Shown here piece by piece: positions 8,483-19,319 of a stretch of DNA of 36,072 nucleotides; the stretch's first letter is position 1; each line of letters opens with the position of its first letter. The stretch lies in assembly GCA_029068395.1 (NCBI GenBank), contig JAIECQ010000194.1, forward strand, positions 1 to 36,072. Reading direction: 5' to 3'. Source of the DNA: Rikenellaceae bacterium. GTDB taxonomy: Bacteria; Bacteroidota; Bacteroidia; Bacteroidales; Rikenellaceae. The notes under the pieces were generated by a model. The model saw only the letters and a list, made by a program, of their open reading frames with translations, made no database searches and had not been told where the DNA came from. The translations under genes and the position numbers were made by a program.

Positions 8483-9232
8483 ATGAGACAGAAAATAGTT
8501 GCGGGCAACTGGAAGATGAACACCACCCCCGCAGAGGGCGAAACACTTGCTAAGGCGGTAGTGGCGGCAGCGTCACAGGCACAAGGGGTAACACTCATTC
8601 TCGGCGTCCCCTTCACCCACCTTTGCCCCGTGAGCAAGGTCATTGCAGGGTCGGCGGTGAAGCTGGCGGCACAGGATTGCTCGGCTCACGACAAGGGCGC
8701 ATACACCGGCGAGGTGGCAGCGTCGATGATAGCTCCGTTCGGCGCCGAATATGTGATACTCGGTCACTCGGAACGTCGTGAATATCACGGTGAAAACAGC
8801 GCGTTGCTCTCAGAGAAGATGAAGCAGGCCTATGCAAACGGTCTGGCCCCCATATATTGCGTGGGCGAGAAGCTCGAAGAGCGTGAGGCAGGCAAGCATT
8901 TCGAGGTGGTGACCAAGCAGATAGAAGAGGTGGTATTCGGCCTGAGCGACAGCGAGTTTGACCGTCTCGTCATCGCATACGAGCCTGTATGGGCCATAGG
9001 CACAGGCAAGACCGCAACTGCCGACCAAGCACAAGAGATACACGCCCACATACGCAAGGTGCTGGCATCAAAATTCGGAGCCAAGGCCGAGAACACCCCC
9101 ATACTCTATGGCGGCAGCTGCAAGCCCTCTAACGCAGCCGAGATATTCTCTAAGGCTGACGTGGACGGCGGCCTGATAGGCGGTGCAGCCCTCAAGGCAG
9201 AAGACTTCATAGCCATAGCCAAGGCTTTCTAA
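8483..9232 (+). CDS. tpiA: Triosephosphate isomerase
   Basis: TpiA interconverts dihydroxyacetone phosphate and glyceraldehyde 3-phosphate in glycolysis. The 249-residue protein starts MRQKIVAGNWKMN, with the catalytic Lys11 in GNWKMN. It carries the electrophilic His in ILGHSERRE, the catalytic Glu in AYEPVWAIGTGKTA, the flexible loop at AIGTGKTA, and the phosphate-gripping YGGSCKPSN and GGLIGGAAL segments. Length is typical. It lies 149 nt after lysS; that gap has a GC-rich part and no identifiable gene. A terminator follows the stop. Confidence 0.98.
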   Translation: MRQKIVAGNWKMNTTPAEGETLAKAVVAAASQAQGVTLILGVPFTHLCPVSKVIAGSAVKLAAQDCSAHDKGAYTGEVAASMIAPFGAEYVILGHSERREYHGENSALLSEKMKQAYANGLAPIYCVGEKLEEREAGKHFEVVTKQIEEVVFGLSDSEFDRLVIAYEPVWAIGTGKTATADQAQEIHAHIRKVLASKFGAKAENTPILYGGSCKPSNAAEIFSKADVDGGLIGGAALKAEDFIAIAKAF

Positions 9233-9254
9233 GACACCGGCGTTGCCATGTTAT

Positions 9255-9289
9255 GACGGAATCGTCCTTAGGGCGGTTCCGTCTTTTTT
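9255..9289 (+). terminator. Intrinsic terminator after tpiA
   Basis: GACGGAATCGTCC (9255-9267) pairs with GGGCGGTTCCGTC (9271-9283) using a few G-U pairs, followed by TTTTTTG. It separates tpiA from recN. Confidence 0.85.
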
Positions 9290-9344
9290 GCATCTTTTGT
9301 TATGGCACCCATTGGCCCGCATACTGTTTTTTATGAAAATTGGT

Positions 9345-9352
9345 TACCTTTG
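9345..9352 (+). promoter_or_regulatory. -7 element of recN
   Basis: TACCTTTG fits TANNTTTG exactly and lies 20 nt before ATG 9373. It overlaps the longer in-frame extension from TTG 9340, which supports 9373 as the start. Confidence 0.65.
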
Positions 9353-9372
9353 TATGTATTTATTTGTTTGCC

Positions 9373-11040
9373 ATGATAACGACGCTTCACATAGAGAACT
9401 ACGTGTTGATAGACCTGTTGGACATTGAGTTTCAACGCGGCCTGAATATAATAACCGGCGAGACTGGTGCCGGCAAATCTATCTTGCTGGGAGCCATAGG
9501 CATGTTGTTAGGAGGACGCACCGACAGCTCTGCCGTTAAGAACGGAGCCGCCAACTGCGTGATAGAGGCCCATTTTGAGGTTGCCGACTATAATCTGCAA
9601 CCGCTATTTGACGAATACGACCTTGAGTATGACGACACCATGACCGTAAGGCGCGTGATAACGGCGCAGGGTAAAAGCAGAAGCTACATCAACGAGTTGC
9701 CCGTAACACTGGCACAGCTTAAAAGCATAGGCGAGAGGCTGATAGACATACACTCGCAGCATCAGACCCTTTTGCTCGGCGATGGCGGCTTTCAGATGGA
9801 TGTGGTGGACTGTGTGGCCCAAAACGAGGCTCTGATAGCCGACTATCGCGACCTGATGGCGTCGGTGAGAGACCTGCGTGCGCGTCATGATGCCGCCGTA
9901 GAGGAGCTGAACAGAGCACGGCGCGACGAAGAGTTCATGCGTTACCAGTATGAGCAACTCGCCGATGCCAAGCTTAAGGCCGGAGAGAAAGAGGAGTTAG
10001 AGGCGCAGGAGGCCGTCATGGCCAACGCCACCCAGATAAAAGAGGCTTTATGGGAGTCGTGCTCCCTGCTCGACGGCGAGAGTGACGCTTGTGTACTCAC
10101 CTCGCTGCGCAGGGTCGAGGGTGTGCTTGAGTCTATATCGCAGCATTCGACAGTGGCGGCAGACTTGTCGGAGCGTATATCGTCGGCATATTACGAGCTT
10201 AAAGACATCTCTGAAGAGCTCTCCTCGTTAGACGAGGAGATATCGGCAGACCCTTCAGAGTTAGAGCGTTTGCAGGCACGCTTAGATACCATATACACCC
10301 TTGAACGCAAGCATAACGTCGAGGGAGTGGAGCCGCTGATAGAGTTGCGCGACTCGTTAGCGTCCAAGTTGGCGTTGATAGACGGCAGCGACGACAGCAT
10401 AAAAGAGCTGGCCATACAGCTTGACAAGCAGGTGAAGAAGGCTCTCGCCGTAGCCGCCAAGCTGTCGCAGAGACGCAGCGCAGCCCTGTCAGGCATACGC
10501 AAGAACATACTGTCGCAGTTGTCGCAGCTCGGCATGGAGGGCGCACGCATAGAGATTGAGCTGACACAGGGCAAAGAACTGCTATATAACGGCATCGACA
10601 CCATAGAGTTTATGTTCTGCGCCAACAAGGGCGGCAAGTTTGAACGCATAGCCAAGGTGGCATCAGGCGGCGAAATGTCACGTCTGATGCTGTCGCTAAA
10701 GTCGTTGATGGCATCGCACCGCAGCCTGCCAACAATAATATTTGACGAGATAGACACCGGCGTGTCGGGTTCGGTGGCCGACAAGATGGGCGAGATAATG
10801 GAACGACTCTCAGCCGGCAAGCAGATAATAAATATAACTCATCTGCCGCAGGTTGCCGCCAAGGGCAATCATCATTTTTACGTTTACAAGACCGACAAAA
10901 ATGGCGTCACCGTCACCGTGATACGCAAACTGTCAGGTCAGGAGAGGGTTGACAAGATAGCCGAGATGCTGAGCGCCAGCCGCATAACCGATGCCGCCCG
11001 AAAACAAGCCGAAGAACTGTTAGGAATCACAGGCAAATAA
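9373..11040 (+). CDS. recN: DNA repair protein RecN (SMC-like ATPase)
   Basis: RecN is a cohesin-like ATPase that acts early in double-strand break repair. The 555-residue protein starts MITTLHIENYVLIDLLDIEF. Walker A is GETGAGKS (residues 29-36), and a long charged coiled-coil region runs from about 150 to 400. The C-terminal half has the ABC signature ASGGEMSRLMLSLKSL, Walker B TIIFDEIDTGVSG and the GKQIINITHLPQVAA switch region. The start is set by the -7 element immediately upstream. No terminator is evident after the stop; within about 15 nt the sequence enters the terminal subrepeats of element B, so transcription may run into it. Confidence 0.96.
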   Translation: MITTLHIENYVLIDLLDIEFQRGLNIITGETGAGKSILLGAIGMLLGGRTDSSAVKNGAANCVIEAHFEVADYNLQPLFDEYDLEYDDTMTVRRVITAQGKSRSYINELPVTLAQLKSIGERLIDIHSQHQTLLLGDGGFQMDVVDCVAQNEALIADYRDLMASVRDLRARHDAAVEELNRARRDEEFMRYQYEQLADAKLKAGEKEELEAQEAVMANATQIKEALWESCSLLDGESDACVLTSLRRVEGVLESISQHSTVAADLSERISSAYYELKDISEELSSLDEEISADPSELERLQARLDTIYTLERKHNVEGVEPLIELRDSLASKLALIDGSDDSIKELAIQLDKQVKKALAVAAKLSQRRSAALSGIRKNILSQLSQLGMEGARIEIELTQGKELLYNGIDTIEFMFCANKGGKFERIAKVASGGEMSRLMLSLKSLMASHRSLPTIIFDEIDTGVSGSVADKMGEIMERLSAGKQIINITHLPQVAAKGNHHFYVYKTDKNGVTVTVIRKLSGQERVDKIAEMLSASRITDAARKQAEELLGITGK

Positions 11041-11054
11041 TGCACACTTGCACG

Positions 11055-11160
11055 GCTTGCATTCTGCCGGTGATGTGCCGTCACTGCCGGTGATGGTTTG
11101 CCATTACTGCCGTTTCGGTTTGCTGGCACTGCCGTTAATGGTTTGCTGGCACTGCCTCCG
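11055..11160 (-). repeat. Terminal subrepeats of element B (recN side)
   Basis: On the minus strand this is a run of 4-5 degenerate copies of a 20-22 nt unit (GGCAGTGCCAGCAAACCATT, AACGGCAGTGCCAGCAAACC, AACGGCAGTAATGGCAAACC, CACCGGCAGTGACGGCA). It matches the outer edge of element A at 1583-1685 in inverted orientation. Confidence 0.7.
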
Positions 11161-11299
11161 GCGGCCCTTCCGGGGGAGGGGTCACGGACCCCGTTTTGAT
11201 ATGTTTGAGGGCAAACTAAGCGGATAAGTACAGCTATCCCATAAATGTGTTTCGACATACGTCTTACACATTTATGGGATAGCTGTTTTTGGCCCTTGG
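11143..11299 (-). repeat. Hairpin end unit H2 (element B, left end)
   Basis: This is the inverted counterpart of H3. Arms are CAGCTATCCCATAAATGTGT (11231-11250) and its exact complement (11266-11285), enclosing a 15-nt loop that reads AAGACGTATGTCGAA on the minus strand. Flanks on that strand are CCAAGGGCCAAAAA before the stem, then GTACTTATCCGCTTAG, GGGGTC-CGT-GACCCC and CCGCCGGAGGCAGTGCC after it. The stem is identical to H3 and unlike H1. Confidence 0.87.
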
Positions 11300-12000
11300 G
11301 ATTTGTGCCTGAAGGATATTCAACATGGGGCATGACCTCTACGGAAAGGGTGCGGAACAAAGCAGAAACCATAACAGCAGGGCGGCAAAGTATAATAGGG
11401 TAGTGCTGCAAAGCATGATAGCAGAGCAGCAATCATAAGCAGCATTGCCGCAACGACCTGCACAACGGAGAGCGGGCCGGGGCCTGCGGAGGGCACAGCA
11501 TGAAAATGATGAGCATCACTGCCGTGACTTATTCACCGCCATACATATTACTCACCGATATGCGGCCCTCCGTGGGGCGGAGGCTCCGGGCCGCTCGGGA
11601 CTCGTTGCCTCGTCCCGTGCACAAGGAATTTTTGCTTACGGCATACTTCGTAATGCCGGTGATAAGGAATAGTGTGCGGTTTCGTTACACTCAGACCGCG
11701 GTGGGCCGGCGCCAGCGCCGGCCTCATCGTCGTGAAAGTCGAGGGCGTGATGATGGTCTGGCGTGGTGAGTGACAAAGATGTGCGGCACCTTGGGTTGGC
11801 CGGTACGTGCCTTTAGCGTGAAGGAGCCACGGGCCGAGCCTGCGGTGGCAAAGTGTGAAAGTGACGCGCATAACCGCCGTGACTTAGTCACTGCCTACAA
11901 TTACGTGACAGGATTACGGGCCTCCGCGGGGGGAGGGTCGGCCCGTTGCGGCTCGTTCCTCGCCGCCCTGCCGGCACAAAACCACTGCCTGACGAAACTA
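11300..12000 (+). repeat. Element B GC-rich structured repeat block
   Basis: This is a single-copy version of the element A block in the opposite orientation. It includes the CGGCCCTCCGTGGGG...GGAGGCTCCGGGCCG stem-loop (11563-11595), the GGCCGGCGC palindrome (11704-11723) and GCCACGGGCCGAGCCTGCGG (11826-11845). These are followed by GTGACTTAGTCAC and a CGGGCCTCCGCGGGG...GGCCCG segment. Small open frames on both strands (up to 164 codons at 10938-11432 minus) have no recognisable features and follow the repeats. Confidence 0.75.
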
Positions 12001-12037
12001 TGAGTTGCAAACCTCTGTCTAAACAAAAACCACGCGC

Positions 12038-12490
12038 CTACCAAACAAGTATGGCATCAATGTGGCGTGGAATACCACAACTTCATCAGCTTCCGGGGCT
12101 ACCCCAAGCGGGTCATGGAACACATCGACTTACCCCAGCAACTGGAATACCCACCCTTGCCCCGATGGTTACCGTCTGCCTACTAACACAGAGTTTCAGA
12201 ATCTCATTAATGCCAGTACTGTAAGTCGCGGAGGAGGATGGAACTCATCCGATTATGGATATATCAGGTTCACCTCCGCCTCTAATTCCGTGGAGTTTCC
12301 CGCTGTCGGTGGCCGCGACAACAATTCGTTCGGTTCGTTGCTCAGTAGCGTGGGTGCGTGCGGCGAGTATTGGTCGTCAGTTGCTACTGGTCCTGGCTAC
12401 GCGTACAGCCTGTACTTCACTATCGGTAGTTTGAGCGTGCACGGCAACAGCAATAAGCAGTACGGTCATAGCGTGCGTTGTGTCCGCTAA
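12038..12490 (+). pseudogene. Cassette B: longest FISUMP / lectin-like module, 5'-truncated
   Basis: The frame is open from a stop at 12020-12022. Recognisable homology begins with KYGINVAWN, then repeats of a WNTST type, CPDGYRLPTNTEF, GGGWNSSDYGY, SNSVEFPAVGG, YWSSV, AYSLYF, KQYGHSVRCVR and a stop. The only candidate starts are internal (GTG 12062), and there is no signal peptide, so this looks like the 3' portion of a longer surface-protein gene. It is the most complete of the five cassettes. Its variable segment (12281-12490) is one residue longer than cassettes C-E between SLL and YW. Its own transcription and translation are unproven. Confidence 0.72.
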
Positions 12491-12548
12491 ATATTAATAC
12501 TTTGGTTCTTTGATTTCTTTGATTCTTCCCCGAGGGCTTGCGTAAGCG
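12491..12548 (+). repeat. Conserved 3' tail of cassette B
   Basis: The tail begins ATATTAATACTTTGGTTC, continues with repeated TTTGATTC words, and ends CCCCGAGGGCTTGCGTAAGC. It is near-identical to the tails after the other four cassettes, and divergence begins immediately after it. Confidence 0.85.
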
Positions 12549-12671
12549 ACATAGTTGGGCCGGCGCCGGCGGATGATTCAGTTGTGCGTGCTTTGCCGTG
12601 CTGCTGTTATGTTTTATGTTTTGCTTCCGCACCCTTTCCGCGAGAGTCATGCCCCTGTTGAATACTGTTAA

Positions 12672-12848
12672 GGCACCAACCCAAGTGCCAAAAACAGCTA
12701 TCCCATAAATGTGTGAGACGCATGTCGAAACACATTTATGGGATAGCTGTACTTATCCGCTTAGTTGTTCCTCAAACATATCAAAACGGGGTCCGTGACC
12801 CCTCCCCCGGAAGGGCCGCCGGAGGCAGTGCCGTCAAAATAACGGCAG
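12672..12848 (+). repeat. Hairpin end unit H3 (element B, right end)
   Basis: The unit has GGCACCAACCCAAG, left arm CAGCTATCCCATAAATGTGT (12695-12714), loop GAGACGCATGTCGAA, right arm 12730-12749, then GTACTTATCCGCTTAG, GGGGTC-CGT-GACCCC and GGAGGCAGTGCC. Its stem is identical to H2, giving element B (about 11055-12848) matched inverted ends. The unit stops where the beta-galactosidase stop codon begins: AACGGCAGTTACCG combines a terminal subrepeat with the minus-strand TAA at 12851-12849. Confidence 0.87.
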
Positions 12849-16013
<3,165 letters not shown>

Positions 16014-16138
16014 TTAATCTTTAAAAACAATCATTTTGATGCAGATTCTTGCCGCTGATCCAGACGTTGCGGTAGTCAAACCTGTCATTGCATAGCGAGC
16101 ACACAAGTCCTGGCCATAATGTGCCGCGCCTCTTCCTA

Positions 16139-16146
16139 CAAAGATA
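16139..16146 (-). promoter_or_regulatory. Probable -7 element of the beta-galactosidase gene
   Basis: The minus strand reads TATCTTTG here, giving a leader of about 130 nt before the ATG at 16001. It sits in a small palindrome, AAAGATAGTATCTTT (16140-16154). Confidence 0.6.
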
Positions 16147-16234
16147 GTATCTTTCGGTAAAAGAACAAAATACAAAAGACGACACATTACACTGAGGCTC
16201 TGCTTTGCCGTCGGCAGACGACCTTTGAAGCATA

Positions 16235-16675
16235 TTAATCGCGCTCTGCCCTCACGAAAGTGCCGTCTGCCGAATAAAACAGCTCAAGTCCGTTACCTGT
16301 CGATATCTGGTAGCCGCCGGGCTTGCGTTCCGCCTTGTAGATGCCGACCCCGGGATAACGCACGGCAATGTCGTCGGCAATCTTTTGCGGTACTATGCCC
16401 TCAGGCACTGTCGAGAAGCTGCAATCCACGCTTTTCCATTCGCCGTTATGGTCAAACTCTATCTCTATGCCTCCGCTGAGCCTCACTTCAAACTCTTTGT
16501 GTCCGTCATTACGTTCGCGTTCGGCATATATGTCGCTCTCGTCAGGGAAAAATGTCTCTATGAAATTTTGGGCCTTGGCTGGTAACTTGTGATAGGGAAT
16601 CTCTCTGCCATCCTTGCATCCGGTCGCCATAAGCAGACATGCGATGATTGTCATGACGGTCATCCGTGTTTTCAT
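16235..16675 (-). CDS. PepSY-like lipoprotein
   Basis: The 146-residue protein has a lipoprotein signal (MTIIACLLMATGC, lipobox Cys about residue 20), followed by two related alpha/beta repeats. The first contains LPAKAQNFIETFFPDESD, then EFEVRLSGGIEIEFDHNGEWK. The second contains VPQKIADDIAVRYPG and GYQISTGNGLELFYSADG. This arrangement is typical of the PepSY-like putative periplasmic family common in Bacteroidales, whose function is unknown. It lies 53 nt after the small lipoprotein gene on the same strand and may share its promoter. Confidence 0.8.
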   Translation of the reverse strand: MKTRMTVMTIIACLLMATGCKDGREIPYHKLPAKAQNFIETFFPDESDIYAERERNDGHKEFEVRLSGGIEIEFDHNGEWKSVDCSFSTVPEGIVPQKIADDIAVRYPGVGIYKAERKPGGYQISTGNGLELFYSADGTFVRAERD

Positions 16676-16728
16676 CAGTAGTAGGGTGTTTGGTTGGTGA
16701 AATTATGCTGACAGCAATCCGTACGGGG

Positions 16729-17079
16729 TTACTGTTTTTGATATTTTATGGTCATCTGTCCGCTTTTGAGCAGCATCTCGCTGTCTGACAGCTTGTCTAT
16801 TACAAGAGTATCGGTAAAAGGTATGGTCATGCCGTTGCCTATGCTTTTGCCCGACAGTATGAGCCTGTCGCCCTGCCTCTGCCACGTCTCGAACTGAAGC
16901 GTCGCCATGTTTATAGACGACGCCTTGCCGCCCGCCTCAAGGCTTATGCCCTGCACCTGTCCCTCCATTCCGGGCACCGGCTCTACCCATCGTCCCTCTA
17001 TGCCGCTGCCGTTGCAGGCGGTAAATGCAGTGAATACAACAAGAGCTGAGACAGTTTTGACTACACTTTGGGTTTTCAT
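16729..17079 (-). CDS. Small lipocalin-like lipoprotein
   Basis: The 116-residue protein starts MKTQSVVKTVSALVVFTAFTAC, a lipoprotein signal with lipobox FTAC. The body has IEGRWVEPVPGM, FETWQRQGDRLILSGKSIG and LSDSEMLLKSGQMTIKYQK, a beta-rich pattern resembling the lipocalin-like proteins of Bacteroidales (GxW near the start, then a -YxK end). No enzymatic motif is visible and function is unknown. I chose ATG 17079 rather than the longer frame to 17439 because the signal peptide starts there and a promoter lies directly upstream. Confidence 0.75.
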   Translation of the reverse strand: MKTQSVVKTVSALVVFTAFTACNGSGIEGRWVEPVPGMEGQVQGISLEAGGKASSINMATLQFETWQRQGDRLILSGKSIGNGMTIPFTDTLVIDKLSDSEMLLKSGQMTIKYQKQ

Positions 17080-17102
17080 GATGAATTGTTTGATATGGTT
17101 AT

Positions 17103-17118
17103 TATCTTTGCAAAGATA
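17103..17118. promoter_or_regulatory. Palindromic -7 element upstream of the small lipoprotein
   Basis: TATCTTTGCAAAGATA is a perfect palindrome that gives TATCTTTG on both strands. The minus copy (17118-17111) fits the lipoprotein gene at 17079. The plus copy would direct transcription toward cassette C, 270 nt away. No well-spaced TTTG is present for either. Confidence 0.5.
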
Positions 17119-17129
17119 GTCAAAAATAG

Positions 17130-17386
17130 TTGTTGTTTTGCCATTTATTGCTTGATAACGACGACAACGAAAACAATACTCATGGCACCCTCTCGGTCTG
17201 TGGCAAACAGAGTCCCATATGGCTGAGCCATGCGACACGAAATACCCGAAAAACCACTGCGGCACACCGCCAATACGGTCGTAATAAGCAGATAAAATGC
17301 TGTGCCGACAGCGGCTTGTTGAGTCTGCCCTCCGGACAAAGCCATACAACACTAAATTATGCAACACCGAAGCATACAGCCCAAGA
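17130..17386. other. Gene-free stretch before cassette C
   Basis: I see no gene, hairpin end unit or GC-rich repeat here. Short frames (for example 17145-17345 minus) have no recognisable content. Unlike cassettes A, B, D and E, cassette C is not preceded by the GC-rich block. Confidence 0.6.
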
Positions 17387-17605
17387 CAATAATAATCCTC
17401 TAATTCCGTGGAGTTTCCCGCTGTCGGTGACCGCGGCACAGATTCGTCCGGTACGTTGAACTACGCGGGTACGAACGGCTACTATTGGTCGTCAGTTGCG
17501 GGCAGTTCTTACGGCGCGTACAGCCTGTACTTTGGCAGCAGTGATTTGAACGTGTTCGGTGGCTACAGTAAGCGGACCGGTTTTAGCGTGCGTTGTGTCC
17601 GCTAA
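17387..17605 (+). pseudogene. Cassette C: short FISUMP variable module after an in-frame stop
   Basis: In frame the sequence reads CAA TAA TAA TCC TCT AAT TCC GTG GAG, then FPAVG, a variable stretch, YWSSV, AYSLYF, SSDLNV, KRTGFSVRCVR and stop. It corresponds to the last ~68 codons of cassette B. The in-frame stop, absence of a signal peptide and precise left edge shared with D and E argue for a silent donor module. The conserved 3' tail follows (17606-17663). Confidence 0.72.
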
Positions 17606-17639
17606 ATATTAATACTTTGGTTCTTTGATTTCTTTGATT

Positions 17640-18735
17640 CTTCCCCGAGGATTTGCGTAAGTGATGGGCCGGCGCTGGCGCCGGCCTCACAGGGAGAGTG
17701 CCGAGGGTATGGTGAAATTCAGACGTGAGGCGTAAAACAGGCGGGGCGCTTTGGCTGTAGTTTTTAGCAAGGCTTTGTAGCTTGTGGTTTGGCTTTGTGC
17801 CCGTGCTGGCGGGGCAGCTGACTGGGTTGCGCACCTAACTTGCCTTTAGCGTGAAGGAGCCACGGGCCGAGCCTGCGGAGACAAGCGTGAAAGTGACGCG
17901 CATCACTACTTACCCTTAGTCACTGCCTACAATCGCGTGGCGATGTTACGGGCCTCCGCGGGGGGAGGGTCGGCCCGTTGCGGCTCGTACCTCGCCGCCC
18001 TGCCGGGGCGGTAGCCTGCCGGAGCGGGATGGGCCGGCGCTGGCGCCGGCCGCACGGGGTGAGTGTATGGGGTGTGATGAAATTCGTCCGTGAGGCATGA
18101 AACAGGCGAGGCGGTTGGCTGGGCAAAGCTTTGTAGCTTTTGACAATACTTTGCAGCTTGTAGTTTGGCTTTGTGCCTGTACTGGTGGGGCAGCTGTTTT
18201 GGCTGCGCACCTAACACCCTTTAGCGTGAAGGAGCCACGGGCCGAGCCTGCGGAGGCAAGTTGTGAAAGTAACGCACATAACCGCCGTGACTTAGTCACT
18301 GCCTGCAATTGCGTGACGGGATTACGGGCCTCCACGGGGGGAGGGTCGGCCCGTTGCGGCTCGTGCCTCGCCGCCATGCCGGGGCGGAAAGCCTGCCGGC
18401 ACAAAGCCATAAGGAATAGTGTGCGGTTTTCGTTCCTCAGACCGCGGTAGGCCGACCGCAGGTCGGCCTCATCGGCGTGGATGTCGAGGGCGTGATGATG
18501 GTCTAGCGTGGTGAGTGACAAAGACGTGCGGCACTTTGGGTTGGCCGGTACGTGCCTTTAGCCTGAAGGAGCCACGGGCCGAGCCTGCGGAGACAAGCGG
18601 GGAAGTGGCGCGCTTCACTACCTACCCTTAGTCACTGCCTACAATTACGTGACAGGGTTACGGGCCTCCGCGGGGGTAGGGTCGGCCCGTTGCGTCTCGT
18701 GCCTCGCCGCCCTGCCTGCGCAAAAGCCTGCCGGA
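17640..18735 (+). repeat. Three consecutive composite GC-rich repeat blocks
   Basis: GCCACGGGCCGAGCCTGCGG occurs three times (about 17859, 18235 and 18571), each followed by a segment ending in CCCGTTGCGGCTCGT or a close variant. A second, pyrimidine-rich repeat (TGAAATTC...GCTTTGTAGC...TGGGGCAGCTG or TGGCGGGGCAGCTG, then TTGCGCACCTAAC or CTGCGCACCTAAC) occurs at about 17708-17840 and 18075-18215. Palindromes GGCCGGCGC-TG-GCGCCGGCC occur at 17669 and 18029, and the variant GGCCGACC-GCA-GGTCGGCC at 18452. Small frames on both strands are repeat-derived. Confidence 0.78.
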
Positions 18736-18941
18736 ACGGAAAGCTATGCGGTACAAAAGCCATGCGGTGCAAAGTCACACGGGCGCAAAAACTACCTGTG
18801 CAAAAAGCCCCGGCAAAAGCATCTCGGTTGAATAAAAGAGTGAGGTTCCGTTACTATCAAACCGCCCTGCCGGGTGTAAAGCTATGCGGGCCAAAGCTTC
18901 CCGAAACAAAAAACACCTACCCCTCAAACCCTGCCTTAAAT
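18715..18941 (+). repeat. Degenerate 15-17 nt repeats leading into cassette D
   Basis: Irregular copies of a unit such as GCAAAAGCCTGCCGG follow the third GC-rich block (GCAAAAGCCTGCCGGAACG, AAAGCTATGCGG, AAAAGCCATGCGG, AAAAACTACCTGTGC, AAAAGCATCTCGG). They then run into AAGCTTCCCGAAACAAAAAA and a CCTCAAACCCTGCC end. The same series stands before cassette E (35200-35430, minus). Confidence 0.65.
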
Positions 18942-19154
18942 CAATAACACCCCTCTAATTCCGTGGAGTTTCCCGCTGTCGGTTACCGTAACACCACGTC
19001 CGGTTCGTTGAACCTTCCGGGTGGCGAGGGCGACTATTGGTCGTCAGTTGCGAGCAGTTCTAACTACGCTTACCACCTGTACTTCACTAGCGGTGGTTTG
19101 AGCGTGTACTACGACGCTAGGCAGTACGGTTTTAGCGTGCGTTGTGTCCGCTAA
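18942..19154 (+). pseudogene. Cassette D: short FISUMP variable module after an in-frame stop
   Basis: In frame the sequence reads CAA TAA CAC CCC TCT AAT TCC GTG GAG, then FPAVGYRNTT, SGSLNLPGGEGDYWSSV, AYHLYF, GGLSV and RQYGFSVRCVR stop. It begins at the same point as C and E and keeps the same in-frame stop. Upstream sequence is shared with E over more than 100 nt. The conserved tail runs to about 19212, 110 nt before tRNA-Pro. Confidence 0.72.
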
Positions 19155-19275
19155 ATATTAATACTTTGGTTCTTTGATTTCTTTGATTCTTACCCGAGGG
19201 CTTGCGTGAGCGAAAGACGAACACAGCAGCACCAAACCACCACATCCGCCAAATAAATGAAAATCCAAAATAAAT

Positions 19276-19306
19276 TTTGCGGGTAATAAAAAAAATAGTA
19301 CATTTG
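19276..19306 (+). promoter_or_regulatory. Promoter of tRNA-Pro
   Basis: TTTG (19276-19279), exactly 19 nt, then TACATTTG (19299-19306) matches the Bacteroidetes consensus in both boxes and spacing. The tRNA begins 13 nt later. Confidence 0.85.
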
Positions 19307-19319
19307 CAACCGCATAGAG

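Noticed and set aside
11548..11871. Small repeat-region frames (for example 107 codons minus, 89 codons plus)
   Set aside because: The same peptides recur in several frames and orientations wherever the GC-rich block occurs, with no start or domain support.
17079..17439. Longer start for the small lipoprotein (236 codons)
   Set aside because: The extension reads through the promoter palindrome and into cassette C antisense. The lipoprotein signal begins at 17079.
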